Positions 1-7,991 of a stretch of 23,455 bases of DNA are shown here, piece after piece. The notes beneath the pieces were generated by a model. That model was not told where the DNA came from and searched no databases. It saw only the letters and a program-made list of their open reading frames with translations. The stretch is taken from assembly GCA_044227665.1 (NCBI GenBank), contig JBGAWK010000037.1:1-23455 (forward strand), written 5' to 3'. Source of the stretch: JBGAWK01 sp044227665. Lineage in GTDB: Bacteria; Bacteroidota; Bacteroidia; Chitinophagales; JADIYW01. The position numbers and the translations under genes were made by a program. Every line of letters begins with the position of its first letter. Position 1 is the first letter of the stretch.

Positions 1-2048
1 ATGAAAAAAAAGTGTTCAATGTAGATAAATCGCCCCTAGCATCTAATGCCAACCTCAGCGGAATACTTCGACAGATCCCCTCCGTAGATGTAGATAATGA
101 AGGGAAGCTCACATTGCGCGGCAATGAGAATGTAATCGTATATATCAATGGTAAGCCTTCGGGCATAGCGGGAAATAGTACTGCTGCCATTTTAGAGTCA
201 TTCCCAGCATCCGCCATAGAAAGCATAGAACTTATTACTAATCCTTCAGCAAAATATGAAGCACAAGGCGGGGCAGGAATAATAAATATCATTTTGAAAA
301 AAAATGCCGAAAAAGGCTTCAACGGCAATATAGGTATGGGATATAGTACGCTCTACAGTGCTAATGCCAATATCGGTATAAATTACAGAAGCAAAAAAAT
401 GATATTTTCTACAAATTATGCTATAAGAGGTAATGATGGATTTAATAAAGGTGCAGGCACAAGACAGAATTTTTTGGGAGACACCTCCAGTTATTATATT
501 AATAATGAAGATAGAACTGACAATTATAGTGTAAGTAATACCCTTTCTGCAACACTAGATTATAATCTCAATGAAAAAAATAATTTCAATATCAGTACCG
601 TCTTAACACAAAGTTGGACGAAAAGCAAAAGTGACAACAGATTTTCTTTTTTAGACAATAATCAGCGTTTATTAGAGTATAGGCAACGTATAGGCGATAG
701 AAAAATTGACAATAACTATGGTGCGGAGATAAACGCTAATTGGTTAAAACGTTTGGCTAAGCCAAAAGAAGAATTAAGTATAGGCACTACGTATTCCTAT
801 AATACCGCAGGGGAAAATGGAAGATATGAAGAAAACGAGCTATTTTCAAAAAATCTTGTGGTTAAAGAAAATATCCTAAACAATCGTGTAAATCACCTCG
901 TTACTATACAAGTGGATTACAGCTATCCCATAAAGAAAACCGGCAAATTAGATATTGGCGCAAAGAGCAACTATAGAGATTTTAATTTTCAACTTTCAGC
1001 AGATTCGCTGAATCGCATCACCAATAATTTTGAAGATGAATTGGGCAGAAACAATGCACTACATTACAGAGAGTCTGTTACCGGTACATACGCTAATTAT
1101 AATGGCACCTATAAGGATTTGTCTTACAGAGCAGGATTTAGAACGGAATATACCCACTTAGATATTACTCAAAAAATGGGTAATGTAAATAATAATTATG
1201 GCTATTGGAGCTATTTTCCTTCTGCGGGAGTAAGTTACAAATTCAAGAAAACCAATGATATCGCTATCAATTATAGTAGAAGAATCAATAGACCATCCCC
1301 ATTTGCATTAAATCCTTTTGCAGACTATTCCGATCCCTACAATTTGAGGATAGGAAATCCAAATTTGTTGCCGGAATACAATAATTCGTATGAAATTACC
1401 TATTCGCGCGCGATAAAGACCTATTATATCAGTGCTACTGCCTACTTCAAAAATCTACTAAATAGTGTGACTAGGACGAGAACCGTTGATGAACAAGGTG
1501 TCGCAGTAGTGCAAACACAGAATATGGAGTTGTCGCGAAATTATGGTGTAGATATTAATGCACGACTGGGATTTACTAAGTGGTGGACCATGTTGCCCAA
1601 TGTAAATATCTATTACTTTCAATCTACAGGTAAAGTTCCACAGCAATCTGATGACAGAAATATAGCAGCATTTACCTATACCATAAGGGTAATCAATAAT
1701 TTTACCGTTTGGAAAAATGCTAATCTGCAAGTAGTTTACTTTGTACGTGGTCCCATAGAATTTTTACAGGGCAGGATAGTACCTATGCATGCGCTAAGTA
1801 TAGGCTTTAAGAAAGATATTTTAAAAAATAAAAAGGGATCTTTGGCAATAAATATATATGATATTACACATTCACAGCGCTTTGCCCTTACCGTAGGAGA
1901 CTTCAATTATCAGAGTGAAGTAGATAGAAGGTGGAAATCTTTATTTGGCAATATTACCTTTACCTATAGATTTGGAAAGTCGGATGTAAAAGCAGCACAG
2001 CAGAAAAAAAGGGACGAGGGAGGAGGAATACAGGATATAGGTATGTGA
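1..2048 (+). CDS. TonB-dependent outer-membrane receptor, 3' part
   Basis: The open frame enters from the left edge (first full codon at 3), so the true start lies outside the window; the GTG at 12 is probably an internal valine. The first roughly 90 residues read as the end of a plug domain: a VDK segment, IPSVDVDNEGKLTLRG, then a VYINGKPSG motif and ASAIESIELITNPSAKYEAQG. This is the plug pattern of Bacteroidota receptors of the outer-membrane beta-barrel (OMP_b-brl_3) group. The rest is alternating-residue barrel sequence rich in Asn and Tyr, ending in FTYRFG followed by a short charged tail, as usual for the group. It should sit in the outer membrane and take up an unknown ligand using TonB energy. 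Signal peptide and any N-terminal carboxypeptidase-like domain are not visible. No SusD-like partner follows. The family call is firm; the substrate is unknown. Confidence 0.9.
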   Translation, partial: EKKVFNVDKSPLASNANLSGILRQIPSVDVDNEGKLTLRGNENVIVYINGKPSGIAGNSTAAILESFPASAIESIELITNPSAKYEAQGGAGIINIILKKNAEKGFNGNIGMGYSTLYSANANIGINYRSKKMIFSTNYAIRGNDGFNKGAGTRQNFLGDTSSYYINNEDRTDNYSVSNTLSATLDYNLNEKNNFNISTVLTQSWTKSKSDNRFSFLDNNQRLLEYRQRIGDRKIDNNYGAEINANWLKRLAKPKEELSIGTTYSYNTAGENGRYEENELFSKNLVVKENILNNRVNHLVTIQVDYSYPIKKTGKLDIGAKSNYRDFNFQLSADSLNRITNNFEDELGRNNALHYRESVTGTYANYNGTYKDLSYRAGFRTEYTHLDITQKMGNVNNNYGYWSYFPSAGVSYKFKKTNDIAINYSRRINRPSPFALNPFADYSDPYNLRIGNPNLLPEYNNSYEITYSRAIKTYYISATAYFKNLLNSVTRTRTVDEQGVAVVQTQNMELSRNYGVDINARLGFTKWWTMLPNVNIYYFQSTGKVPQQSDDRNIAAFTYTIRVINNFTVWKNANLQVVYFVRGPIEFLQGRIVPMHALSIGFKKDILKNKKGSLAINIYDITHSQRFALTVGDFNYQSEVDRRWKSLFGNITFTYRFGKSDVKAAQQKKRDEGGGIQDIGM

Positions 2049-2080
2049 CGAATTACATTCTTATTGTCGTGAACTAATGA

Positions 2081-3301
2081 CTAATCACCTAGGGTCTCAT
2101 TATTATCTTCTAACTGCCTTATATTAATGACTTCTCTACCACCTATACCTTTGATAGATCCATAAAGCTGCATGGTATTGAGCAATACTTTTTCTATCTG
2201 TTTTTCACGCATATTCCATACGGCACTCATACGACGCTTTTCGCTGTCTAGATCTTCCTTCATCTGTGAAAATCCTTCTACTATGGCTTCTATATGTCCT
2301 CGAAATTCAGGACCTACAAGGTAATCGTACAACATACTCATCTTGTCACCTTTATTCTTCTGTACATCATGAGCGTGACCAATTCGGATTATTGCATCCC
2401 GTAATACATGAATCAGGGCTTTGAACTCATGCATAGTACATATCCACACCCCATCGCGCTGTCCATATTGCGACATCTCTTTTGGCATGGCTCTAGTCAC
2501 TAGTACGCCTATCATTGCACCCTTATCACGCATGTCAGCTTTGAATTTTTCTATCCATGAAGGTTGAAAGTCTTTGGTATTCTTGCTTTCTATATATATC
2601 TTGCCAATATTCAGATGTATGCGGTCATTGACTACATGAATAATGTCGGCACCACGTACCCCTTTGCCTATTTCGAGGATTTCATCGAGAGGAAACGTTT
2701 CACGCAAAAATTGTTCCAAAGCTATCTCCATCACTTCACCTTGCATCTGCATAGAGCCTTGCTCTGCCTTGCGCTTCATCTCATCAGCCAATTTTTTTTG
2801 CACATCCAATTGCTTTTCCAATTCCTTAATCTTCAACTCCATCTCCGTAGATTTTAGTTGCATTTTTTCGGCTTCTTGTAGCTGAAATTGTTCTTGGAAG
2901 TGGTGTCTGTCTTCCTGTATCCTCTTTTGAATTTCCAGTTCTCGTTCTGCTTCTTTTTGGCGATATTCTTCTTCCTTTTTCATAAATAGAAGCTCTTTAT
3001 CCCGAAATGTTTTTAATTTTTCTTCTTGCTGTACAAATTTTTCTTCATTGATTTTCAACTGATTCTCAAAATCTATGGCAATATTTTTTCGCAATTCTTT
3101 TTCTAAATACTGCTTTTGTTCTGTAATTTTATCCTCGGCTTCTTTGCGTTGTTCTTCTAATTTAGTATTGAATTCTCGGAGTTTGTCATCCTTCCATTTT
3201 TTTACTTCCTTATTCAGTTGTTCTTGAATACTTTCGCGGATAGCATCGGTAGGCTCAAACTCATGGCCACAACTCGGACACTTTACAGTTGGATTACTCA
3301 T
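2081..3301 (-). CDS. DUF2130 protein: zinc-binding motif, long coiled coil, nuclease-like domain
   Basis: 406 aa. The N-terminus has one CPSCGHEF knuckle (Cys8, Cys11); a second Cys pair is not seen. Residues about 20-185 are a highly charged Lys/Glu/Gln-rich coiled coil. From about 188 follows the DUF2130 domain, with GEVMEIALEQFL, GVRGADIIHVV, GKIYIESKNTKDF, LVTRAMP and DGVWIC. The Asp219, Glu238, Lys240 arrangement resembles a PD-(D/E)xK restriction-endonuclease-like core (inference from spacing). The cellular role is not established as far as I know. The ATG at 3301 is supported by the CPxCG motif just behind it and by a TAAATTTG box only 4 nt upstream, which predicts a leaderless mRNA. 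The gene is divergent from the beta-barrel gene at 3386. Confidence 0.88.
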   Translation of the reverse strand: MSNPTVKCPSCGHEFEPTDAIRESIQEQLNKEVKKWKDDKLREFNTKLEEQRKEAEDKITEQKQYLEKELRKNIAIDFENQLKINEEKFVQQEEKLKTFRDKELLFMKKEEEYRQKEAERELEIQKRIQEDRHHFQEQFQLQEAEKMQLKSTEMELKIKELEKQLDVQKKLADEMKRKAEQGSMQMQGEVMEIALEQFLRETFPLDEILEIGKGVRGADIIHVVNDRIHLNIGKIYIESKNTKDFQPSWIEKFKADMRDKGAMIGVLVTRAMPKEMSQYGQRDGVWICTMHEFKALIHVLRDAIIRIGHAHDVQKNKGDKMSMLYDYLVGPEFRGHIEAIVEGFSQMKEDLDSEKRRMSAVWNMREKQIEKVLLNTMQLYGSIKGIGGREVINIRQLEDNNETLGD

Positions 3302-3305
3302 AACC

Positions 3306-3313
3306 CAAATTTA
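3306..3313 (-). promoter_or_regulatory. -7 promoter box of the DUF2130 gene
   Basis: On the minus strand this reads TAAATTTG, a perfect match to TAnnTTTG. Only GGTT separates it from the ATG, so transcription should begin at or next to the start codon. No convincing -33 element was found. Confidence 0.65.
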
Positions 3314-3366
3314 AGATTATTCACACAACGTATACTCTATTTTTTTCAACTTAATAGTATTGTTAA

Positions 3367-3374
3367 TACATTTG
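3367..3374 (+). promoter_or_regulatory. -7 promoter box of the beta-barrel gene
   Basis: TACATTTG matches TAnnTTTG and ends 11 nt before the ATG at 3386. It supports that start over any upstream one, since an upstream start codon would lie outside the transcript. Confidence 0.6.
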
Positions 3375-3385
3375 TAAAAAAAATT

Positions 3386-4156
3386 ATGAGCAGAAGAATT
3401 TTACTTTTTATTTTATTAGCGTGGGTATCTGTGTCGAATGCTCAATATGGCATGATGGTAGGAGCTAGGACGGCATTAGGTGTATCCTATTATACCCCTC
3501 AAAATAATTATGGACTCTTTAACAGAGAACTTGACTACAAGTTCAATCCCGGCTATAATGCTGGTATGCGTTTTGGCTTTGGCATCAATAAATTCCATGC
3601 CATTTTAGGAGAATTTAATTATAATAAGCAAGGACAGCAATACCACGACCAATTTTCTACGGGAAGAAATAAGCCTAAAGAAACCATAGACAAAGACATA
3701 GATCTCAATTATATGGGTGGTGCTATACTTTATAGATTTTCACCGCTTACCAAAAATCAAAAAACCAAAAAATATAAAGATATAAAAGGACGCCTATACC
3801 TTATGGGTGGATTGGGCATTAATAAGCTCCTTTCCGCAGATGTCGTATATTTTAGAAATGAAGTTGTAGATAATGCTTACCCTACAAATGCTACTTATGG
3901 CTATACCGGCGTTGCTGAAGATAAGGAATTATTTATGCCCATAGATATCAACCTAATAACAGAAATAGGAGGGGAGATATTTGTCAATAAGACCAAAAAT
4001 TTTGCGATAGAACCCGCCTTTAGAATGCAATTCGGTCTTAATGACCAAAATGCCAAAGATTTCAGAGTTCATGATGCATATAATGCCTCTCGAAATCTGT
4101 TCTTTGGGCTACAAGTAGGGTTTATTTATTTTTTTGATAGTGAGGTAAAAAAATAA
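3386..4156 (+). CDS. Secreted outer-membrane beta-barrel protein (porin/PorT-like)
   Basis: 256 aa from this start. Residues 1-20 are a signal peptide: MSRRI, a hydrophobic run LLFILLAWVSV, then SNAQ as the cleavage region typical of Bacteroidota. The mature part has amphipathic strands with Gly and aromatic residues (GMRFGFGI, YMGGAILYRF, GRLYLMGGLGIN) and ends with FFGLQVGFIYFF, the pattern of a small 8-10 stranded barrel. The frame is open upstream to 3218, but that part overlaps the 5' end of the opposite-strand gene, lacks a signal peptide and lies upstream of the promoter box, so I start at 3386. It converges with the oxidoreductase gene, 2 nt apart. No specific function can be given. 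Confidence 0.82.
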   Translation: MSRRILLFILLAWVSVSNAQYGMMVGARTALGVSYYTPQNNYGLFNRELDYKFNPGYNAGMRFGFGINKFHAILGEFNYNKQGQQYHDQFSTGRNKPKETIDKDIDLNYMGGAILYRFSPLTKNQKTKKYKDIKGRLYLMGGLGINKLLSADVVYFRNEVVDNAYPTNATYGYTGVAEDKELFMPIDINLITEIGGEIFVNKTKNFAIEPAFRMQFGLNDQNAKDFRVHDAYNASRNLFFGLQVGFIYFFDSEVKK

Positions 4157-4158
4157 TA

Positions 4159-5160
4159 TCACCAGATAAGCCCTATTTTCCCGGTAGTCTTCCTGCCTTC
4201 TATGTCGCTGTGAGCGGTATAGATATCTTTTACAGGATACATCTTGCCGACTTGAGGAGAAATTATTTTTTGTTCATACAGTTTTACCAGTTCATTGAGG
4301 CAATATTGCAAGATGTCAGGACGGTAGTCTGCAATGCGTAACATATTGATTCCCAATATAGATTTACACTCCATCATTAACATTCCGGGGTGATATATGC
4401 CAAAATCGAGTATAGCCTTACCTTTACTTAGGAAATTAGTAGTATCCGTCATACTGGCAGCGCCATAGCCTACTAATCTGCCCCCATAGTTGAGCATCTT
4501 ATAAGACTTAGAGAAATTATCTCCACCGACAGCATCAAAAATGATGTCCATTTTTTCGGTGATAGCTTTGCTGAAATCTTCTTTTATATAATTTACAGGA
4601 TAGTCAACACCTTGCTTGCGCAGGTATTCCATTTTGGCATCACTGCCACAGGTGCTGTAAATCTTTGCGCCTTTCCATTTACAAAGTTGTATTAAGGCAG
4701 TGCCTACACCGCCAGCACCTGAGTGAATGAGGACTTTATCATTGGGCAGCACATTAGTAAGACAGCAAGCTCCAAAAAATGCCGTACTGTATTGTGTAGC
4801 TAAAGCCAAAGCTTTTCCAGCATCCATATCGCCAATTTTTACGGCAGCAGAACTATCTTGGACTACCCACTGGCTATAACCACCAAATCTTGTAAATACT
4901 AATACCCTATCTCCAACTTCAAAACCGCTAACTTCACTGCCAACTTCAGCGATAGTGCCTACGGCTTCATAGCCAACCACGGCGGGTAGGGGAGGGCAGT
5001 CTCTATAATTGCCTAGACGTGCTACGACATCGGCAAAGTTGATACCTGATGCTTCAGTATGGATAGCAATCTCATTGGATTTAGGGTGATGAGGCGTAAT
5101 GTCCCGGAATTCAAAAGCGACATCGGGCTTCCCGAATTTTTTGATATAAATAGCTTGCAT
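4159..5160 (-). CDS. Zinc-free MDR-family NADPH:quinone oxidoreductase
   Basis: 333 aa, normal for the quinone oxidoreductase/VAT1 branch of medium-chain dehydrogenases. The N-terminal GroES-like domain contains ASGINFADVVARLGNY, VVGYEAVGTI and GDRVLVF. The Rossmann NAD(P)-binding motif is SGAGGVGTALIQL, followed by DIIFDAVGGDNF and YGGRLVGYG. The Cys/His ligands of catalytic zinc in alcohol dehydrogenases are absent, as expected for this branch. It is a soluble reductase of quinones or enones; the substrate is unknown. The start is fixed by homologous length and by a TACATTTA box 4 nt upstream, another predicted leaderless transcript. It is divergent from aspartate kinase. Confidence 0.92.
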   Translation of the reverse strand: MQAIYIKKFGKPDVAFEFRDITPHHPKSNEIAIHTEASGINFADVVARLGNYRDCPPLPAVVGYEAVGTIAEVGSEVSGFEVGDRVLVFTRFGGYSQWVVQDSSAAVKIGDMDAGKALALATQYSTAFFGACCLTNVLPNDKVLIHSGAGGVGTALIQLCKWKGAKIYSTCGSDAKMEYLRKQGVDYPVNYIKEDFSKAITEKMDIIFDAVGGDNFSKSYKMLNYGGRLVGYGAASMTDTTNFLSKGKAILDFGIYHPGMLMMECKSILGINMLRIADYRPDILQYCLNELVKLYEQKIISPQVGKMYPVKDIYTAHSDIEGRKTTGKIGLIW

Positions 5161-5164
5161 AGTT

Positions 5165-5172
5165 TAAATGTA
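5165..5172 (-). promoter_or_regulatory. -7 promoter box of the oxidoreductase gene
   Basis: The minus strand reads TACATTTA (7 of 8 positions of TAnnTTTG), then AACT, then the ATG. The 4-nt spacing is the same as at four other genes here. Confidence 0.55.
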
Positions 5173-5228
5173 GGAATAATATTGGATTTTTAGTAATAAT
5201 AGGCTTCTTCACATACCTGAATATTGAC

Positions 5229-5236
5229 TATTTTTG
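5229..5236 (+). promoter_or_regulatory. -7 promoter box of aspartate kinase operon
   Basis: TATTTTTG is a perfect TAnnTTTG match, followed by GC. The ATG begins 20 nt downstream, leaving a short leader of about 15 nt. Confidence 0.6.
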
Positions 5237-5256
5237 CATATCAATTTTAATTTAGT

Positions 5257-6516
5257 ATGAAAGTTTTCAAATTTGGGGGTGCATCAGTGAAAGATGCAGC
5301 AGGCGTGAAGAATGTTACAGAGATAATTAAGAAATTCGGAGTAGGTAAGACCGTAGTGGTTGTATCTGCGATGGGCAAGACTACCAATGCGCTGGAAGAA
5401 GTGGTATATGCCTATTTTCACGATACTGGCGAAGCAGCTTCTAAAATAGAAGTGTTGAAACAAAATCATCTCCATATTTGTAAGGAACTTTTCGAAAGCG
5501 AAGACCATCCCATTTTCGATAAAATCAATAATTTATTGGTAGAATTGGACTGGCAAATAGAAGAACAACGCAAGTCTGACTATAATTATGTTTACGATCA
5601 AATTGTATCTTTAGGCGAGCTGCTTTCTTCCATGATATTGAGCGAATATACCCAATATGCAGGTATAGACAATCACTGGCTGGATGTTCGAGATATACTG
5701 AAGACGGATGACACCTATAGAGAGGGCGTGATACAATGGGAGAAGACCCTACAACTCGTAGAGGAGAAGGTAAAGCCTGTTTTGGAACAAAAATTGATTA
5801 TCACTCAAGGATTTTTGGGCTGTACCTCCGATAATTGTACAACTACCTTAGGTCGTGAAGGCTCTGACTACACGGCAGCAGTATTTGCTAATATGCTTCA
5901 TGCAGATAGCCAGACAATATGGAAAGATGTACCCGGCGTAATGAGCGGTGATCCACGAAAATTTGACGATGCCGTATTCATCGATGAGCTCACCTATATG
6001 GAAGCTGTAGAGATGACATTTTATGGGGCATCAGTGATACATCCCAAAACGATAAAACCATTGCAGAATAAAAATATTCCTCTGATTGTAAAATCTTTTG
6101 TCAATCCTGAGGATAAAGGTACCGTTATTCAAGCCCATATTAGCGGCACACAGCTGCCACCTATACGTGTAGTAAAAGAAAATCAGGCATTGCTTACGTT
6201 TACTTCTAAAGATTTTTCATTCATAGAGGAGCAAGTCATCAGTGATCTTATTGATGCCTTAGCCAAAGCTAATATTAAGATAAATATGATGCAGAATGGA
6301 GCTATTTCCTTGCAGACTTGTGTGGATTATCGCGAGGATAAGATAGACAGAATAAAAGTGCTGTCATCAGAACAGTTCTTTTTGGATATAAAAGAGGGCT
6401 TGACCTTATTGACAATACGGCATTATACGCCTGAGGCTATACAGAAACATACTTCTGGCAAAAAAGCATTTATCGTTCAGAAGAGACCTACCACTTATCA
6501 GGTATTGATGCAATAA
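5257..6516 (+). CDS. lysC: Aspartate kinase (monofunctional)
   Basis: 419 aa. It phosphorylates aspartate at the head of the Lys/Thr/Met/diaminopimelate pathway. Seen: the N-terminal kinase signature KFGGASVKD (residues 5-13), VVVVSAMGKTTN, ITQGFLGCT, TLGREGSDYTAA (substrate/ATP site), and the ATP-binding segment IWKDVPGVMSGDPRK. EMTFYGASVIHPKTI closes the kinase domain. From about residue 300 follows an ACT regulatory region (ALLTFTSKDF, IKINMMQNGAISLQTC), so feedback control by an amino acid is likely; which one is not readable. There is no homoserine dehydrogenase domain, so it is not a ThrA-type fusion. The stop codon is followed directly by the ATG of the exporter gene, so the two are co-transcribed and probably translationally coupled. 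Confidence 0.95.
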   Translation: MKVFKFGGASVKDAAGVKNVTEIIKKFGVGKTVVVVSAMGKTTNALEEVVYAYFHDTGEAASKIEVLKQNHLHICKELFESEDHPIFDKINNLLVELDWQIEEQRKSDYNYVYDQIVSLGELLSSMILSEYTQYAGIDNHWLDVRDILKTDDTYREGVIQWEKTLQLVEEKVKPVLEQKLIITQGFLGCTSDNCTTTLGREGSDYTAAVFANMLHADSQTIWKDVPGVMSGDPRKFDDAVFIDELTYMEAVEMTFYGASVIHPKTIKPLQNKNIPLIVKSFVNPEDKGTVIQAHISGTQLPPIRVVKENQALLTFTSKDFSFIEEQVISDLIDALAKANIKINMMQNGAISLQTCVDYREDKIDRIKVLSSEQFFLDIKEGLTLLTIRHYTPEAIQKHTSGKKAFIVQKRPTTYQVLMQ

Positions 6517-7422
6517 ATGAATCTCAGCTATAAAAACAGCTACTGGCTTACTCATCTGTGTGTATTACTGTGGGGATTTACTGCCGTACTTGGAAGAATG
6601 ATAACACTAGCACCGCTGCCCTTGGTGATGTGGCGTATGCTTGCAGCCTCAATACTACTGGGCGTATTGGCATACGTTACCCACAAACTCAAAGTTTCGA
6701 CCAAAGATGCCTTTATGCTAATGGGACTAGGAGTAATTTTATCGCTACATTGGATATGTTTTTATGCCTCTGTAAAAGCTGCCAACGCCTCTGTGGCAGT
6801 GGTATGTATAGCCCTTACACCCTTATTTGTAGCTATTTTATCACCATTTCTCATGGGAGATAGATTTAGAAAAAGTCATTTATTCTTGGGTATTTTTATG
6901 CTAATAGGTATAATTGTCATATTTGGTACCTTAGACAATAGCTACCGACTAGGAATGTATTATGGTATTTTGGCGGCATTTTTGGTCTCTATATTTTCTG
7001 TTTTCAACAAATTTTTTGCCGAAAGACTACATCCCTATACTATCGTATTTTGGGAGATGTTAGGCGGTTTTATATTTTTGTTTATATTATTGATTATAAA
7101 TAATATGATATATAAAAATATAAGTATTAATTTAAATAAATATGAAATTCCACACTTTCTATTTTTTGTCATTTTTTGTACGATAATCCCCTTAATCATC
7201 AGCACCGCAGCCTTAAAACAGCTTTCTGCTTTTGTATCTGTATTTTTAGTCAATTTAGAGCCCATTTACGGTATGTTATTGGCTGCATTTTTTTTGCATG
7301 AAAACCAACAACTTACAAATAGATTTTACTATGGCTCTGCCATACTATTGAGTGGAATTTTTATACAAATTTGGTGGGAGAGCAGATATAGAGTTCAAAA
7401 TACGCCTAAGAATATCATTTGA
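6517..7422 (+). CDS. EamA/DMT-superfamily transporter
   Basis: 301 aa with about ten hydrophobic segments in two EamA repeats. Features include the N-terminal LCVLLWGFTAVLGR, the repeat-1 end VCIALTPLFVAILSPFL, and in repeat 2 VFFLHENQ-like wording (LLAAFFLHENQQL) after VFLVNLEPIYGMLL, typical of DMT exporters. It resides in the inner membrane. The ATG touches the TAA of aspartate kinase with no gap (TAA-ATG), pointing to coupled expression. That context suggests export of an amino acid or aspartate-family metabolite, but this is inference; DMT proteins vary widely in substrate. Codons become AT-rich in the middle (about 7080-7140), where the second repeat begins. Confidence 0.9.
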   Translation: MNLSYKNSYWLTHLCVLLWGFTAVLGRMITLAPLPLVMWRMLAASILLGVLAYVTHKLKVSTKDAFMLMGLGVILSLHWICFYASVKAANASVAVVCIALTPLFVAILSPFLMGDRFRKSHLFLGIFMLIGIIVIFGTLDNSYRLGMYYGILAAFLVSIFSVFNKFFAERLHPYTIVFWEMLGGFIFLFILLIINNMIYKNISINLNKYEIPHFLFFVIFCTIIPLIISTAALKQLSAFVSVFLVNLEPIYGMLLAAFFLHENQQLTNRFYYGSAILLSGIFIQIWWESRYRVQNTPKNII

Positions 7423-7452
7423 TTCACAAAAATATAGTACCTTGCAGTATCT

Positions 7453-7962
7453 ATGATAGATACACGTATGTTTACCGCAGATTTTCCATGGTTTTTCGTG
7501 GTACTAGCCCTTTTTTATGCGATAAGATTTTTTTCTAATAGCGATAAAAATAAAAGCCAACCAACTATTCCTACAGGAAAAAAGATGAAAAAACCTATTG
7601 CCTCACAAGCAGACAAAAAAGATACATACCGAAAAATAGATATGCCTAGGCAGGGCACTACTACGCCTGCAAAGGAACACCACAAACCTAAAATGTTTGA
7701 TGAAAAACATAGTAATCCTATGCACCAAGAGGTGTACAAGAGTAAAGACATCCTACATTATGACTATGGAGAGCTAGAGTCCTTAGATGATTCTATTGAG
7801 AAGTCTAAAGAAACATTGACGGATGCCATGAATCAAGGAAAGTACGCTATTAATGCAATGGAGAAACCAGCGTCTATAAAGCACAAAATCAAAATACTGC
7901 ACAAAGAATACAGCCCAAAAGAATTAGTCGTTCTGCAAACAATTTTGGATAAGAAATTTTGA
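7453..7962 (+). CDS. Small membrane-anchored protein of unknown function
   Basis: 169 aa. Residues about 10-27 form one hydrophobic segment (FPWFFVVLALFYAIRFF), followed by a long Lys-, Pro- and Ser-rich polar region without clear folding, and a C-terminal helix-like patch (PKELVVLQTILDKKF). The layout, one N-terminal membrane anchor plus a disordered linker plus a short conserved-looking C-terminal motif, is common among uncharacterised small Bacteroidota proteins; I do not recognise a named family. It starts 30 nt after the exporter stop with no convincing promoter of its own, so it may be the third gene of that operon. An alternative ATG at 7468 would keep the membrane segment. Confidence 0.7.
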   Translation: MIDTRMFTADFPWFFVVLALFYAIRFFSNSDKNKSQPTIPTGKKMKKPIASQADKKDTYRKIDMPRQGTTTPAKEHHKPKMFDEKHSNPMHQEVYKSKDILHYDYGELESLDDSIEKSKETLTDAMNQGKYAINAMEKPASIKHKIKILHKEYSPKELVVLQTILDKKF

Positions 7963-7991
7963 TAAGAAGATAAATTTGAATCATTTGAATT

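Noticed and set aside
3218..3385. N-terminal extension of the beta-barrel gene
   Set aside because: It overlaps the 5' end of the opposite-strand DUF2130 gene, contains no signal peptide and lies upstream of the promoter; the signal peptide begins at 3386.
7974..7990. Tandem ATTTGAAT repeat next to the 3' end of the tailspike-like gene, as a possible insertion scar
   Set aside because: Eight AT-rich bases repeated once are expected by chance in such DNA, and no matching copy was found at the other end of the gene.
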